In this document: positions 14,875 to 22,733 of the stretch, one piece after another | Layout: every line of letters starts with the position of its first letter | Position numbering within the stretch: the first letter of the stretch is position 1 | From: a virus | Reading direction: 5' to 3' (one strand) | Virus record (IMG/VR): IMGVR_UViG_3300030382_000877 | Location: 1 to 23,275 of that record | Length of the DNA: 23,275 nt | Made by a program: the position numbers and the translations under genes | Notes under the pieces: model-generated | Seen by the model: only the letters and a program-made list of their open reading frames with translations | Told to the model about the DNA's origin: nothing | Databases searched by the model: none

Positions 14875-16704
14875 TTAATGCGTTTCTGCCCAAGTTTCTC
14901 CAATTTTTGCAGTTGCGGAAAGTGGGCAACCAAACTCAAAGAATTCCCCTGCGGATTGAATCGCTCCCTCAGCGTAGGTGGCAATAGTTCTAGCATAGCG
15001 TTTAGTTACCTCGATTTGAAATTCATCATGTATGTTAGCAACAAACTCATAGTCTGTGCGTGGCATAAGCCCACAAAATTGTAATCGTTTGTCTAATATA
15101 ACTAGAGCCTTCTTCATAAGCACTGCACCTGCTGACTGAAGCAGAGTGTTTAACGCACTGTGCTCCGATCTAATATGTAATTTCCTACCATCAAGTCCTA
15201 TCAAATATCCCCTTCTTCTATAGGTTTCTTTAACTTTGTTGGTAAGATCATCTAAGCCTGTAACATTCTGTAAAAACCTACGCCTTGATAATCTACCTGC
15301 CTTTATTCCCTTACCTAGTATAGCTCCTAGCTTGGTATCACCTGCCCCATAGATGAAAGCATAAAACCAAGTCTTTGCTGTGTCACGGTTCTCTATCTTA
15401 AGAGCCTTCATGTTAAGGGTATGTATGTCAGTACCCTTAGACTTACTTCCAGATACAGCAGCTTCTACATACTTACCACCATCATACCTAGTCATGTATC
15501 CTGCTAGTGCTCTAAGCTCTAGCCCATCAGCATCCACTCCTACTAATTGTTTCCCATCACTAACACCGAACAAACCCCTGCACTCCTTACCGTAAGGACT
15601 ATAAGAGGCAGGAACTTGAGCTATATTAGGATAAGAGTGAGTACAACGTCCAGTAATTGCTCCATTTGTGTTTACCCTTCCATGTAGTCTGCCGTTACGT
15701 TCAAGTTTAAGCCAAGCGTTATCACCCTCAGCCAGTTGAGAAATACGTTTGCTAATTAAGAAGTGTTCTTTAAGTTCTTTACAGTTTGGATAATCAAGCT
15801 TAGATAGTATTGCCTCGTTCACTTCTGGTTTCCCACCTGGAGTAAAAGAGTTTGGTATCCATCCATACAATGTCTGCAATCGAGACGATATATGGTCTCT
15901 GGAATTCGGGTTGAATTCCACAGTTTTAATCTTAGTAAGCTTATCTCCAGTTGTGTAGCCTCGTTTCTCGTTATCTTTCTTTGGAGTAAACTCTCCTTCA
16001 GAAACGTACCAACTGCCAAATGAATCCCTGAGCTTTTTAGCAAGTGCTTCTTGATTTTTAAGTAAGCTAACATATAGTTCTTGTCCTTTCTTTACATCAA
16101 AATGAAAGCCATGTTTTTCCTGTCTAGCTATGATCAATGCAAACTCATGTTCTATTTCTACTGAATCATTAGGTGGTTCTTGATCTAAGAAATGATAATA
16201 CAAATCAAGAGTGACCTGAACATCCTGCACACAATACTTAGCCATCTCCATAGTAAACTTAGACCAATCGGCAGTCTCACCGTAACTGTCTTTAAGTTCT
16301 CCATTACGTTGACCCCAAGCTTTTAAACCATGACTACCCCATAGCTTAGTCTCTACCTTTCGCTCCTTAGCATCCAGTTCCTTTAAGTCTGGATGAATCA
16401 ATCGAGACAGGACTAGAGTATCTACAATTTTAGTAGTCTTACGAGGAGTCCAGTTTAACACCTTCTTTAAAACAGGCAGGTCATACCCTATAATATTATG
16501 ACCTATCAAAGTATCAGCATCTTTCATTAAATCAAGAGCATCATCCAGACATTCATAAGAATTAAATTCATAATTCATAAAGTGTCCTAGCTCATTTGCA
16601 TACAGTTGACCTGCCTTTGCACCCACTACAGCCAACCCTATACAATGTACCTTATCTACTGTATCAAGTAGTCCATTAGTTTCTAGGTCAAAAACAAGTT
16701 CCAT
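14875..16704 (-). CDS. Family A DNA polymerase with 3'-5' exonuclease (T7 gp5-like)
   Basis: The product has 609 residues (T7 gp5 has 704). The proofreading domain has Exo I FDLET (Asp6, Glu8), Exo II HNIIGYD (Asn70, Asp75) and Exo III YCVQD (Tyr157, Asp161). The polymerase domain has motif A GVDADGLELR (Asp391), motif B RDTAKTWFYAFIYGAG (Arg440, Lys444, Tyr448, Tyr452) and motif C NIHDEFQIEV (Asp560, Glu561). Tyr448 matches T7 Tyr526. The protein ends in His, as T7 gp5 does. The Exo III to motif A distance is 230 residues against 301 in T7, so the roughly 76-residue thioredoxin-binding insertion is probably absent. ATG at 16704 overlaps an upstream TAA (TAATG). Confidence 0.96.
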   Translation of the reverse strand: MELVFDLETNGLLDTVDKVHCIGLAVVGAKAGQLYANELGHFMNYEFNSYECLDDALDLMKDADTLIGHNIIGYDLPVLKKVLNWTPRKTTKIVDTLVLSRLIHPDLKELDAKERKVETKLWGSHGLKAWGQRNGELKDSYGETADWSKFTMEMAKYCVQDVQVTLDLYYHFLDQEPPNDSVEIEHEFALIIARQEKHGFHFDVKKGQELYVSLLKNQEALAKKLRDSFGSWYVSEGEFTPKKDNEKRGYTTGDKLTKIKTVEFNPNSRDHISSRLQTLYGWIPNSFTPGGKPEVNEAILSKLDYPNCKELKEHFLISKRISQLAEGDNAWLKLERNGRLHGRVNTNGAITGRCTHSYPNIAQVPASYSPYGKECRGLFGVSDGKQLVGVDADGLELRALAGYMTRYDGGKYVEAAVSGSKSKGTDIHTLNMKALKIENRDTAKTWFYAFIYGAGDTKLGAILGKGIKAGRLSRRRFLQNVTGLDDLTNKVKETYRRRGYLIGLDGRKLHIRSEHSALNTLLQSAGAVLMKKALVILDKRLQFCGLMPRTDYEFVANIHDEFQIEVTKRYARTIATYAEGAIQSAGEFFEFGCPLSATAKIGETWAETH

Positions 16705-16994
16705 TATTTCATATCTCCTATTGGAAATCTTTGTTCAAAGTTAGAAAGGCGGTTCTGTATCTTTGCTATATCCATCCTCACTGATGCCAGAGCATTCACT
16801 AAGTCTTCCTGTATCCTGAGAGTACCGTAGTGTGGTTGCAACGCCAGTTGAGCTTCCTTTATACCTTGCTTTGAGAACTCTAACAGTCGTTTCATCTCCT
16901 TCCTGTTGATCTCTTTCAAGTCCAATAACGAAATCACTGAGTTGAGCAATCGCTCCGCTTCCCCTAAGGTCTCCAATACTGATCTGTTTACCAT
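16704..16994 (-). CDS. Possible small gene overlapping the 3' end of primase-helicase
   Basis: A 96-codon frame starts at ATG 16994, preceded by AAAGGA seven to eight bases upstream, and runs in another frame through the last 250 bases of the primase-helicase gene and past its stop. It ends in TAATG, fused to the DNA polymerase start. The predicted product is charged and strongly helical (EINRKEMKRLLEFSKQGIKE; MDIAKIQNRLSNFEQRF). Against it: the AAAGGA lies within conserved GKGHEDG codons of the helicase and helical-looking shadow frames occur by chance. A shorter version from ATG 16775 would encode only 23 residues. I cannot decide between a real coupling gene and a shadow. Confidence 0.25.
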   Translation of the reverse strand: MVNRSVLETLGEAERLLNSVISLLDLKEINRKEMKRLLEFSKQGIKEAQLALQPHYGTLRIQEDLVNALASVRMDIAKIQNRLSNFEQRFPIGDMK

Positions 16995-18405
16995 CTTCAT
17001 GTCCTTTCCCCTGCATAGGTCTTTTAAGGTGAGACACAATAAACATTCCTATGTTTAACTCTTCTGCCAGTGATCTTAAAGAAGTCATTAAATTATCTAT
17101 CAGTCTACGCTCGTCTCCGTCCCCTCTACCAGACACAACAATAGATATATGATCAAGAATGATCCAATCCACATTGCAACTCCTAGCAAGATAACGAATA
17201 CGATTGGCAAGTACATCTCCATCTACACTCCCCCAATGGTCATAGAGAAAAAGTCTTCCACCAGAAAAAACCTTTTCCCAAGTTTCCCTAAAAAATTTTG
17301 GCTCTAAATTATTTTCAAGGTGGAGCATCTGGTTTGCTTCAATAGACATAAAGTCAATCGCAGCCTGTCTTATAGACTCTTCCAGTGCGATATAACCTAG
17401 TGTCTCCCCTTTGGATAAGAAGTATGAAGCTATCTCCTTAACCATCGTTGACTTACCTGCACCTGTACCTGCACAGAAAGTTACAAGCTCTCCTTTCCTA
17501 GCTCCTAAAGTTTTAGCATTCAATCCATGCCAAGGATATTCATGATCACTAGGGGTCATCGGTGTATTAACCAAGTCCCAAGTGTCTTCTCCTGCTACTA
17601 TGCCATCAGGTCTTTCTACTCTAGCATTCCATATGGCACTTACTACTTGATCCCTCAGCCCCTTCTTCAAACACTCATTAGCGTCCTTCTCAGGCAACTT
17701 AGCTATCTTACACTTTCCTGGTTTAAATAATTCAGACACTTGAGTAGATGCTGTTTGTCCTGCCTTATCCATATCAAACATCAGGATAATCTCATCAAAA
17801 TTATCTACTAACCATTCATAGTCTTTCTTGATAGCCTTCTTAGCGGATGCTGCCCCATTAGGAAGAGAGACCACAGGCCACTTGCAGTTCTGAATCTCCG
17901 CAACACTCAGGGCATCTATCTCTCCCTCAGTGATAACAATCTTTCTCCCTGTGCTCCAGAGCTGTTTACCCCAAAGACTACTACAGTCACCTAATGTTTT
18001 AAAGTCATGTCCTTTAAGCCTTACCTTTTGTCCTATTACACTTCCACCCTCTTTGAATTCTGCAATGTGACAGTCTTTGTTATTATATGTTCCTATAGAA
18101 TAGGAAAAAAACTTGCAGGTTTTTTCTGAGATTCTTCTTTTGGATAGGTCTTTGAATTCACCCCTTTGAATAAGGGTGGTATTCTTTTTCTTTGGGACAG
18201 CCGTATCATTAGTACCAGTAGTACCATGCTCACGGTAGTCACAGTTAATGCCAAAACAGTAAGCGTGTCCATCATCATACCTCGCTAGATTATCCTTTGA
18301 TCCGCATTTAGGACAAGGTTCATGCCCAACCAAATTCGATGAGCCATTCCCTTGGTACTGATCCTTTTGCGTATTTGAATCCATGTTTATCACACCATTG
18401 TCCAT
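16741..18405 (-). CDS. Primase-helicase (T7 gp4-like)
   Basis: From ATG at 18405 the product has 554 residues (T7 gp4A has 566). It makes primers and unwinds the fork. The order is a zinc-binding domain (Cys31, Cys34, Cys50, Cys55), TOPRIM primase core (ITEGEIDALS with Glu160; MFDMDKAG with Asp211 and Asp213), then the RecA-like DnaB-type helicase with Walker A AGTGAGKST (Lys318), Walker B WIILDH (Asp418), IVSHLKRP and DLRGSGAIAQLSDFVIGLER. It ends in an acidic tail closing in Phe, as in T7, where that Phe contacts the polymerase. The last zinc pair is CX4C (CFGINC) rather than CX2C. ATG 18405 has GAGGA six bases upstream. A TTG at 18456 and ATG at 18384 are less likely. It overlaps endonuclease I by 86 bases. 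Confidence 0.95.
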   Translation of the reverse strand: MDNGVINMDSNTQKDQYQGNGSSNLVGHEPCPKCGSKDNLARYDDGHAYCFGINCDYREHGTTGTNDTAVPKKKNTTLIQRGEFKDLSKRRISEKTCKFFSYSIGTYNNKDCHIAEFKEGGSVIGQKVRLKGHDFKTLGDCSSLWGKQLWSTGRKIVITEGEIDALSVAEIQNCKWPVVSLPNGAASAKKAIKKDYEWLVDNFDEIILMFDMDKAGQTASTQVSELFKPGKCKIAKLPEKDANECLKKGLRDQVVSAIWNARVERPDGIVAGEDTWDLVNTPMTPSDHEYPWHGLNAKTLGARKGELVTFCAGTGAGKSTMVKEIASYFLSKGETLGYIALEESIRQAAIDFMSIEANQMLHLENNLEPKFFRETWEKVFSGGRLFLYDHWGSVDGDVLANRIRYLARSCNVDWIILDHISIVVSGRGDGDERRLIDNLMTSLRSLAEELNIGMFIVSHLKRPMQGKGHEDGKQISIGDLRGSGAIAQLSDFVIGLERDQQEGDETTVRVLKARYKGSSTGVATTLRYSQDTGRLSECSGISEDGYSKDTEPPF

Positions 18406-18742
18406 AAGTTGTCCTCGATCCTTTATAGAGTTTTTGGTTTGGATTAGTAAATACAAATCTTAAATCTAAATTAGGATATTGTTCTTTAAGAAGAAGATGT
18501 TTAGTCCTATCCTTAGCTAAGAACCTACCCTTAGTTTCTACTAAAAAACCACCCCCGACTCCATACCTACTACCAATACTGAAGTCAGGGGTGTAATGTT
18601 GTCGCTTAGGTGTATAAGGGATACGGTAAGGCTCATAGTTCCACTCTACTCTTGCTCCCTCTAGCTGTGTGCCTACCGAAACTTCTAAGCCTGACCGATA
18701 CCCCTGTTTGATACCTCTGGCTAATCCTTTAATTGGCTTCAT
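18320..18742 (-). CDS. Endonuclease I (Holliday junction resolvase, T7 gp3-like)
   Basis: The product has 140 residues (T7 endonuclease I has 149). Catalytic residues of this PD-(D/E)XK enzyme are all present: Glu20 in RSGLE, Asp53 in YTPDF, Glu69 and Lys71 in VETKG. DRTKHLLLKEQYPNLDLRFVF and the LYKGSRTTYGQWCDKHG segment closely follow T7. It cuts branched DNA, resolves replication intermediates and helps break down host DNA. The start ATG at 18742 overlaps the 74-residue gene by 14 bases. The 3' end overlaps the primase start by 86 bases, so there is no room for a lysozyme gene, which separates these genes in T7. Confidence 0.95.
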   Translation of the reverse strand: MKPIKGLARGIKQGYRSGLEVSVGTQLEGARVEWNYEPYRIPYTPKRQHYTPDFSIGSRYGVGGGFLVETKGRFLAKDRTKHLLLKEQYPNLDLRFVFTNPNQKLYKGSRTTYGQWCDKHGFKYAKGSVPREWLIEFGWA

Positions 18743-18953
18743 TTTTTACAGTATTATCTTCTGTACTTAGTAATGTTCTTAATACATCATCAGTAGATTT
18801 AACACCATAAAATGAGCCAATAGGAAAAGTCCCTGCTTTAATAATGTCCCTCATGTCGTTTAATAAAAGAAAAACAGCTTCAGGACTTAATTCCATAAGC
18901 CGTTCAAAAACTACATGAGAGTCCATCTCTAATATGTCTTTATAGCTAGGCAT
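18729..18953 (-). CDS. Small protein between SSB and endonuclease I, unknown function
   Basis: This 74-residue acidic, mainly helical protein begins MPSYKDILEMDSHVVFERLM and contains ELSPEAVFLLLNDMRDIIKA. No catalytic motif or membrane segment is visible and I do not recognise a family. ATG at 18953 lies two bases after the SSB stop, and the gene ends 14 bases inside endonuclease I. The tight packing supports a real gene in the replication block. T7 has gene 2.8 at about this place, but I see no basis for equating them. Confidence 0.6.
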   Translation of the reverse strand: MPSYKDILEMDSHVVFERLMELSPEAVFLLLNDMRDIIKAGTFPIGSFYGVKSTDDVLRTLLSTEDNTVKNEAN

Positions 18954-18955
18954 AT

Positions 18956-19495
18956 TTAGAAGTCCTCATCTTCAGTATCATTCTCATCTACATCATCTTT
19001 CTTAAACTCATCACCCCAATCCAAATCACTACCACTACCACCTTCATACTCAACCAAGTCGAGCACTCGTACTTTCTGCAAACGCATGGTAACACCACCA
19101 CCACCTTGATCAAAAGGGATAGCTTGATAGGCTACCTTCATCTTAGTCCCTGCACCAACGATAGCATCAATTCTGTTTCCCTCTTTGTCTAGGATAACAG
19201 GCTTCTGATCAAACTCACCTTTCCTAGTTTTTACATGGGACTTCATTTTAAACTGAACAACATAGTTACCAGTATCCTCACCAACATCATTAAGTTCAGC
19301 CTTTACAGGGTTATGCTTACCACCGTTCATCAGTGGGTCTACTATTCCCTGTACCTTCTTAGCGTCACCCTTAGACATGATCAGTTTGACATGATAAATA
19401 CCATCAGGGTCAAACCGCACATCAGGCTTATTAAGCCAAGGCCAAGATGCTGTACCGATTGGTGAAACGTGCATTGGAAACTTTGATTGTGCCAT
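18956..19495 (-). CDS. Single-stranded DNA-binding protein (T7 gp2.5-like)
   Basis: The product has 179 residues (T7 gp2.5 has 232). The OB-fold part (about 5-150) includes IGTASWPWLNKPDVRFDPDG, YHVKLIMS and KMKVAYQAIPF. The C-terminal tail from about 155 is strongly acidic (DDVDENDTEDEDF) and ends in Phe. In T7 the same tail with a final aromatic residue contacts gp5 and gp4 and is essential. It coats single-stranded DNA at the fork and helps annealing. The position, two genes after RNA polymerase, agrees with T7. The ATG at 19495 lies two bases after the stop of the 88-residue gene, with an AAGGAG upstream inside that gene. Confidence 0.93.
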   Translation of the reverse strand: MAQSKFPMHVSPIGTASWPWLNKPDVRFDPDGIYHVKLIMSKGDAKKVQGIVDPLMNGGKHNPVKAELNDVGEDTGNYVVQFKMKSHVKTRKGEFDQKPVILDKEGNRIDAIVGAGTKMKVAYQAIPFDQGGGGVTMRLQKVRVLDLVEYEGGSGSDLDWGDEFKKDDVDENDTEDEDF

Positions 19496-19497
19496 AA

Positions 19498-19764
19498 TTA
19501 TAATTCTCCTTGAATGAATTTTTCCGCACCCCCGAACTCTGGAATGCCCTTTCGTTTACAATCTACCCTAATACGGTCAACAATCTGCATCACTTCTGTT
19601 AATGTTCTCTCTCCTTTCAATTTAGAGTTAAACATACAGTTAAAGATACTACAAATTATAGCGTACTTCTCTGCCTTACTATAGTTCCCTAGTACATCAA
19701 CTGCTTCCATCATGCCAGATGAAACCTTCTCAATATTTACATTAGCTAAAAAAGAATTCTGCAT
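19498..19764 (-). CDS. Small protein between RNA polymerase and SSB, unknown function
   Basis: The product has 88 residues and begins MQNSFLANVNIEKVSSGMME. The middle is helical (VLGNYSKAEKYAIICSIFNC), followed by a Lys/Arg-rich region. It has four cysteines without a metal-binding spacing and no membrane segment. I do not recognise the family. ATG at 19764 has GAGG six bases upstream and overlaps the last 23 bases of the RNA polymerase gene. In T7 this interval holds the ligase and kinase/inhibitor genes, none of which resemble this protein. Confidence 0.6.
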   Translation of the reverse strand: MQNSFLANVNIEKVSSGMMEAVDVLGNYSKAEKYAIICSIFNCMFNSKLKGERTLTEVMQIVDRIRVDCKRKGIPEFGGAEKFIQGEL

Positions 19765-22147
19765 TTATTACCTCACTTATGCACAGTATACCATAGCCAT
19801 ATGGCTTTTGCAAGTTAATTTTTTGTTCTAACCTAAACTTCTCTAAAACATCTTCTTCATATATCTCTACAAATTTTTCTCGTAAAATCATTCCTAGTCG
19901 TTCAATGTCGCAAGCGTGAGTGCCAAAAGAATCATGAACCACAGAAAAACTGTTAATTGAGAACTCATCGTTAGCTCCTATCACTGTCTTCATAAGGTGA
20001 CACGCATCTAAACTATGAACAAAATTAGGTGCTATGCCATTAATCTGCCTATGCTTGTTTATTTTATCGTTTTGTCCATGAGCTGCATATAGTGAAGCCA
20101 TCTTTCCATTGATTACAGTTTTTACCTGAGACACAGTAGACTTTAAATACTTCTGCTTTACCATGAACCCTGTAGGTAGCGTCCAGTATATAGGCATATC
20201 AGCCTTGTTTAAAACAGAAGCACACTCCTGAAGCCATTTCATACCCTCTCTTGCAGAGATAACAACCTCTCCGATAGCCTCGTAGATAAACCCTGCTAGA
20301 TACTTACAGTGTACCCACAGGTCTTCTCCCTCTGCAATACCATCAAAGACCTTCCCTTTATCTAATTGCTTTTTCATTTCTTCATGGAGCTGTTCTCTCA
20401 TGCCGTACAGGGTAGCCCCATAAGGGGTGGTCATTACTGGACGTTTAACAAGGGAACGATCAAGATTTTTATCGCTACTCCATATAGTATGCAAAGGATT
20501 GCAATCATGAAATATTTTTTCTTTGACCACTTTTCTGACGATCTCATATATGTCCTCTGGTTGATCTGAGTTAGTAAGATTAACAGCCTTACCCCCACGC
20601 TCATCTCTAAGCATAGCTGAGAAATGCTGTAGTCCATTACATGAACCATCTACGGTAATAGGAAGATGACTGACCCACTTCTCCCCCCACTTACCAAGTT
20701 CCTTAACTTTAACATACTCAATACACGCCCTCAGGAATTGCCATGGCTTATCGGCTTCCATCCACCAATGCTCTGTAAGTGGATTTTTACCTATATCAAG
20801 AATAGCTTGTTCATGAAATAAAGTCCACTCTACTCTATCCTCTAATGAAACCTTATCATAGCCATAGCAATTAGCTAAGTGGACCTGGAGCCAAGGCATA
20901 CCACTATTACCCATAGGTTTACCATCAGAGAACTCCAGTAAACCCCTAGCTGAGTCTTCCCCCTGAGGATTTAGGAATGCTGTGTTAGCATACATCCTAC
21001 CCCTGAAGTCCAGAGTGTGAGGGAAATAAAAAGTTTTTTCATTTTGAAATTTACGAGTCATCCACATGAGCTGAGAAAATTGTATACGCTTAGTTTTCTT
21101 CCTAACGTTATCGGTATACATTACCGTAGCTCTACGCTTCCATTCTATTTGTTCTTCCTTAGTACCCTTCTTAGGGTATGGGTCAGGCATAGTCTTTTCA
21201 TGAAACTCAGGAATGACATTACAACTAGCCTGACTAGTAAACAGGGCATCCATAACTTTAAAGACAGTTTTGTTAACTCTCCACCCTGTCTCCTGTACCA
21301 CGTTTACCGCATGGAACACCTCAGATAAGTCCATGTGCTCCATCTGTTTGAGGTAGGCAGCATCATTGGTTTTTATCAAGTTCATTCCAGTATAGGTATA
21401 GTAACCACCCACATAAATAGAACTCCACTTTCTAGGTGGTATAATACAAGGCAACTTAACTGGACTTAATAACTCACAGATAGAATTTTTCTTATCTATC
21501 CATTTAAGTGATTCCTCAGTAGCTTCTAGCCAATAACTTGTTTTCTTACCTTGCACCAAACCTGTGTGTTTCTTTATCTCAAAGAGTTTTGTGTGGTTAC
21601 ATATTATTTCACAAAGCATTTGACCTAACCGTAACCTAATAGTGGTAGACCAGTTCTGCCATTCAACCTCAGCCTTATTTGCTGAGTGAACTAAAACTCT
21701 CTTCTGTTTCCTGTAGTTGGTAGTTCGCTTTGACAAGTCCCTAGAAACTACACCAAACAGAGCAGGGTTCTCAGTTTTAAAATGTCTAAACCTTACCTCA
21801 TCCTCGATAAAACCACCAACCTCTAAAGATACTTTAACTAATTTTACTGGAGTAGAAAGGTGGTTAACACAACCCTTCAGAGCTAGGAACGCTATGACCT
21901 CAGACGGTAGATCAAAGAGTTTACCAATAGCATCTGAAGGATATTTGTTAACCTTCCCTGTCATGTAGTCTACTTTTATTTCATCTATCTGTTTAACTAT
22001 CCTGCCTATACCCTTCCTGATAAATTGGATACCTGCTGGAGTGGTACTCTCATGCTTACCCTTACGGGCATCAACATTCTCCCTGCGGTAACGCAGCACC
22101 CCCAAATCAACCATTTCCTTTTCTAAATCTTTTTGTCTTTGTAACAT
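19742..22147 (-). CDS. Single-subunit phage RNA polymerase (T7 gp1-like)
   Basis: From ATG at 22147 the product has 801 residues (T7 has 883). Catalytic elements are complete: motif A VDGSCNGLQHFSAMLRD (Asp500, T7 Asp537), motif B VKRPVMTTPYGATLYG (Lys568 and Tyr576, T7 Lys631 and Tyr639) and motif C VVHDSFGTHACD (Asp739, T7 Asp812). DFRGRMYANTAFLNPQGED is also typical. It transcribes the middle and late genes from its own promoters, which I could not define here. The longer frame from TTG at 22186 lacks a ribosome binding site; the ATG at 22147 overlaps the preceding membrane gene by 25 bases and has only a weak site, so ATG 22114 is a further alternative. The C-terminus ends FFFS, where T7 ends in FAFA. 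Confidence 0.96.
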   Translation of the reverse strand: MLQRQKDLEKEMVDLGVLRYRRENVDARKGKHESTTPAGIQFIRKGIGRIVKQIDEIKVDYMTGKVNKYPSDAIGKLFDLPSEVIAFLALKGCVNHLSTPVKLVKVSLEVGGFIEDEVRFRHFKTENPALFGVVSRDLSKRTTNYRKQKRVLVHSANKAEVEWQNWSTTIRLRLGQMLCEIICNHTKLFEIKKHTGLVQGKKTSYWLEATEESLKWIDKKNSICELLSPVKLPCIIPPRKWSSIYVGGYYTYTGMNLIKTNDAAYLKQMEHMDLSEVFHAVNVVQETGWRVNKTVFKVMDALFTSQASCNVIPEFHEKTMPDPYPKKGTKEEQIEWKRRATVMYTDNVRKKTKRIQFSQLMWMTRKFQNEKTFYFPHTLDFRGRMYANTAFLNPQGEDSARGLLEFSDGKPMGNSGMPWLQVHLANCYGYDKVSLEDRVEWTLFHEQAILDIGKNPLTEHWWMEADKPWQFLRACIEYVKVKELGKWGEKWVSHLPITVDGSCNGLQHFSAMLRDERGGKAVNLTNSDQPEDIYEIVRKVVKEKIFHDCNPLHTIWSSDKNLDRSLVKRPVMTTPYGATLYGMREQLHEEMKKQLDKGKVFDGIAEGEDLWVHCKYLAGFIYEAIGEVVISAREGMKWLQECASVLNKADMPIYWTLPTGFMVKQKYLKSTVSQVKTVINGKMASLYAAHGQNDKINKHRQINGIAPNFVHSLDACHLMKTVIGANDEFSINSFSVVHDSFGTHACDIERLGMILREKFVEIYEEDVLEKFRLEQKINLQKPYGYGILCISEVINAEFFFS

Positions 22148-22350
22148 TGTCTTATATAGTCCAAGTAAATAAAAATTAAACCACAATCAATTATTAAAAA
22201 TCCAAACTGTTTACTGTAAATCCAGTAACTCACCCAACACGTTTGGCAAGCCACTCCGACATAGCCACCATACCTATGGTTTATAGCTATGAGCCTGACC
22301 GACAGTAAAGCAAATAAAGATAATACAACTTCAAGAACATGGTGCATCAT
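22123..22350 (-). CDS. Small membrane protein with three predicted helices
   Basis: This 75-residue protein has three hydrophobic stretches: about 5-23 (VLEVVLSLFALLSVRLIAI), 28-45 (GGYVGVACQTCWVSYWIY) and 48-66 (FGFLIIDCGLIFIYLDYI), with a basic C-terminus. The pattern R.G...GL..Q..W......FG followed by a last helix ending in Arg resembles small phage inner-membrane proteins, some with PnuC-like repeats; this is only a resemblance. Its ATGATG start overlaps the TGA of the cyclic-nucleotide-binding gene, so the two are likely co-translated. The stop lies inside the RNA polymerase start region. A function as holin cannot be excluded, but its early position speaks against it. Confidence 0.6.
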   Translation of the reverse strand: MMHHVLEVVLSLFALLSVRLIAINHRYGGYVGVACQTCWVSYWIYSKQFGFLIIDCGLIFIYLDYIRQCYKDKKI

Positions 22351-22733
22351 TCTTCAGGTGTTCCAGTAAACTTCTCAATCAAGTCCAGGGTATCCCTGAG
22401 CCTACTTCCTAACACCTTCAAGATAGGCATAAGAGCCTTTGGGTTATCCTTAGTCAGCTTAACAGCGTCCTCTTCAGTCAATACCTTTAGCTCTAACCTA
22501 CTCTTAGCTTTAATTGTAGCTGTACGAGGCTTACGATCAAGCCAACCTATCTCACCAAATATCTCACCTTCTTTTAGTGTTGCTAGGTGAATCTCTTGAG
22601 CAGGTAAATTTCTATTGTAGATAGTTTTAAATACATCCACCTCACCATCTACGATAATGTAAGCTTCAAAACTTAACTCCCCTTCATCTAAAACTGTTTG
22701 TCCTTTATTATAAAACTGTGTTTTAGAACCCAT
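22347..22733 (-). CDS. Stand-alone cyclic-nucleotide-binding domain protein
   Basis: The 128-residue product is a complete CAP/PKA-type cyclic-nucleotide-binding domain and little else. Visible are the strands KGQTVLDEGELSFEAYIIVDG, the GEVDVF turn, and the phosphate-binding cassette at 57-74, EIFGEIGWLDRKPRTATI, with Gly60, Glu61 and Arg70, the residues that hold ribose and cyclic phosphate in the family. A C-terminal helical pair (98-121) would be the lid. No DNA-binding helix-turn-helix follows, unlike CRP. The start ATG 22733 has GGTGG upstream. Ligand binding is an inference from the intact cassette; the ligand could be cAMP, cGMP or a pyrimidine cyclic nucleotide. It sits between two tiny membrane proteins, with overlapping stops and starts. 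Confidence 0.88.
   Translation of the reverse strand: MGSKTQFYNKGQTVLDEGELSFEAYIIVDGEVDVFKTIYNRNLPAQEIHLATLKEGEIFGEIGWLDRKPRTATIKAKSRLELKVLTEEDAVKLTKDNPKALMPILKVLGSRLRDTLDLIEKFTGTPEE

Noticed and set aside
22148-22186. RNA polymerase starting at TTG 22186
   Set aside because: The 13 extra residues are hydrophobic, unlike other polymerase N-termini, and no ribosome binding site precedes the TTG.
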